Assembly (NCBI GenBank): GCA_022764505.1
Contig: JALEQJ010000004.1
Location: forward strand, 1 to 64,000
Reading direction: 5' to 3'
DNA length: 64,000 nt
Source: Phocaeicola sp.
GTDB taxonomy: Bacteria; Bacteroidota; Bacteroidia; Bacteroidales; Bacteroidaceae
Of the stretch, positions 63,145 through 64,000 are shown in pieces. The position numbers and the translations under genes are program-made. The notes below the pieces were generated by a model that was given only the letters and a program-made list of their open reading frames with translations, searched no databases and had not been told where the DNA came from. Every line of letters starts with the position of its first letter. The stretch's first letter is position 1.

Positions 63145-63573
63145 ATGACCATAGCAGTAGATTTTGACGGAACCATCGTAACACACCAATACCCTGCTAT
63201 AGGAGAGGAAATTCCCTTTGCTATAGAAAGTCTTATCAAGCTCCAAAAACAAGGACACAAACTTATCTTGTGGAGCGTAAGAGAAGGAGCATTATTGGAG
63301 GACGCTATAGCCTACTGCCAAAGAAAAGGACTTGTTTTTTACGCTGTAAACAAGAATTACCCGGAAGAAGAAACAGATCACCCCAATTACTCCCGAAAAC
63401 TACAAGCAGATATATTCATAGACGATAGAAACGTAGGTGGAATGATGGATTGGGGACTTATATATAGAATTATAAGCAGGGGATTAACACTGAATGATTT
63501 ATTATCTCACGTAGACCATTTGGCTCCTACCAAAAAGAAAAAAAGCTTTTGGAGTAAACTACTCGGAAGCTGA
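63145..63573 (+). CDS. HAD-superfamily hydrolase, BT0820-like
   Basis: A 142-residue cytosolic protein. MTIAVDFDGTIV carries the HAD nucleophile Asp and second Asp; LILWSVREG gives motif II, and IFIDDRNVGG the acidic motif. The short form without a cap domain resembles the structurally known B. theta protein BT0820. Likely a phosphatase of a small substrate, which is unknown. The tail is Lys-rich. Confidence 0.88.
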   Translation: MTIAVDFDGTIVTHQYPAIGEEIPFAIESLIKLQKQGHKLILWSVREGALLEDAIAYCQRKGLVFYAVNKNYPEEETDHPNYSRKLQADIFIDDRNVGGMMDWGLIYRIISRGLTLNDLLSHVDHLAPTKKKKSFWSKLLGS

Positions 63574-63634
63574 TATAACCGCACTGTAGAAACTTAACAT
63601 CAATCTTAAATCATAAACCCTTAAAATTAACATT

Positions 63635-64000
63635 ATGCCTTATTTATCCGAAAGAGGTGTCCGTATACCGGCATCTGCCATTAGAAAACTAACCCCACTT
63701 TCCGATGCTGCCAAAGCTAAAGGAATAAAAGTGTACCACCTAAACATAGGTCAGCCGGACCTGCCTACTCCTACTACAGCTTTGGAAGCGATAAGAAACG
63801 TAGGACGTACCACTTTGGAATATAGTCCCAGCCAAGGTTACCAAAGCTACAGAGAAAAATTGGTAACTTATTACAACAAATATGGTATTCACTTAAGTGC
63901 AGATGAAATTTTGGTTACTACAGGTGGTTCCGAAGCATTGCAATTTGCTTTCTTAGCTTGCTTAAATCCCGGAGATGAAATCATCACGACAGAACCTACT
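63635..64000 (+). CDS. PLP-dependent class I/II aminotransferase, 5' part
   Basis: An open frame of 122 codons from the ATG at 63635 (MPYLSERGVRIPASAIRKL) to the window edge, so the C-terminal part, including the PLP Lys, is not seen. VYHLNIGQPDLPTPTTALEAI, YSPSQGYQSYREKLVTYY and the cofactor-binding VTTGGSEALQFAFLACLNPGDEI identify a fold-type I aminotransferase of the AspC/AAT_I class. It lies 61 bp after the HAD gene. Confidence 0.93.
   Translation, partial: MPYLSERGVRIPASAIRKLTPLSDAAKAKGIKVYHLNIGQPDLPTPTTALEAIRNVGRTTLEYSPSQGYQSYREKLVTYYNKYGIHLSADEILVTTGGSEALQFAFLACLNPGDEIITTEPT

Overview
The window looks like the chromosome of a member of the Bacteroidota, most likely the order Bacteroidales. 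It is AT-rich. Many genes are preceded by the Bacteroidota -7 promoter box TAnnTTTG, often with TTG about 20 bases upstream, and Shine-Dalgarno sequences are nearly absent. Lineage-typical genes include a SusC-class TonB receptor paired with a DUF4374 lipoprotein, a GH95 fucosidase, an IS982-type transposase, NagB fused to a PIG-L deacetylase, and a DUF4491 protein. I cannot name the genus from sequence alone.

Left end (1-4000), accessory: the right end of an integrated element carries a large serine recombinase (793-2607) and an uncharacterised partner protein that runs off the window. The element ends about 85 bp upstream of the recombinase start, inside a DUF486 membrane-protein gene. Only the last 67 codons of that gene remain in the window. 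Next come a decayed MORN-repeat gene and a small protein of possible immunity type.

4000-24300, mostly core genes: an EamA transporter; an esterase/glycosyltransferase operon; a holin-like membrane protein; a lipoprotein; a PgpH-type HD phosphodiesterase followed by a GH95 alpha-L-fucosidase; a candidate 290-nt small RNA with its own promoter and terminator (13981-14272); a nitronate monooxygenase/FabK-like protein; a ThiE/TenI-like, topB and RsmF-like cluster; a WecA-type transferase; and overlapping mnmA and YgiQ radical-SAM genes.

24500-26420 is an eight-unit tandem array of about 101 bp, split between units 6 and 7 by a 1044-bp IS982-type element with a 6-bp target duplication. Its transposase carries two compensating frameshifts. 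26690-38700 holds a glutathione peroxidase, rplY-pth-S4 protein, the di-iron repair protein Ric under a CRP/FNR-like operator, Lon, a TrmN6-like methylase, dapA, holA, AMP nucleosidase and a TetR regulator. 38860-42650 is a two-gene iron/xenosiderophore-type uptake unit (TonB receptor plus DUF4374 lipoprotein) whose leader contains an intrinsic terminator.

42870-64000 contains nagB-PIG-L, purB, a pseudouridine synthase with a long disordered N-terminus, asnS, rpe, comEC, tRNA-Gln(CUG), an amidase and an MlaD-like protein, a C45-type Ntn hydrolase, rng, a 30-residue basic ribosome-type protein, HU, a CBM9-like protein with an MFS transporter, a glucosaminidase/LysM protein, an Lrp regulator, a BT0820-like HAD protein and the start of an aminotransferase. 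Features left unexplained by genes are four sites of a phased palindrome family (core GTTTAYRTAAAC, period 21-22 bp), a second dispersed palindromic repeat at 33.8 and 52.7 kb, and a 32-bp perfect palindrome inside pth.
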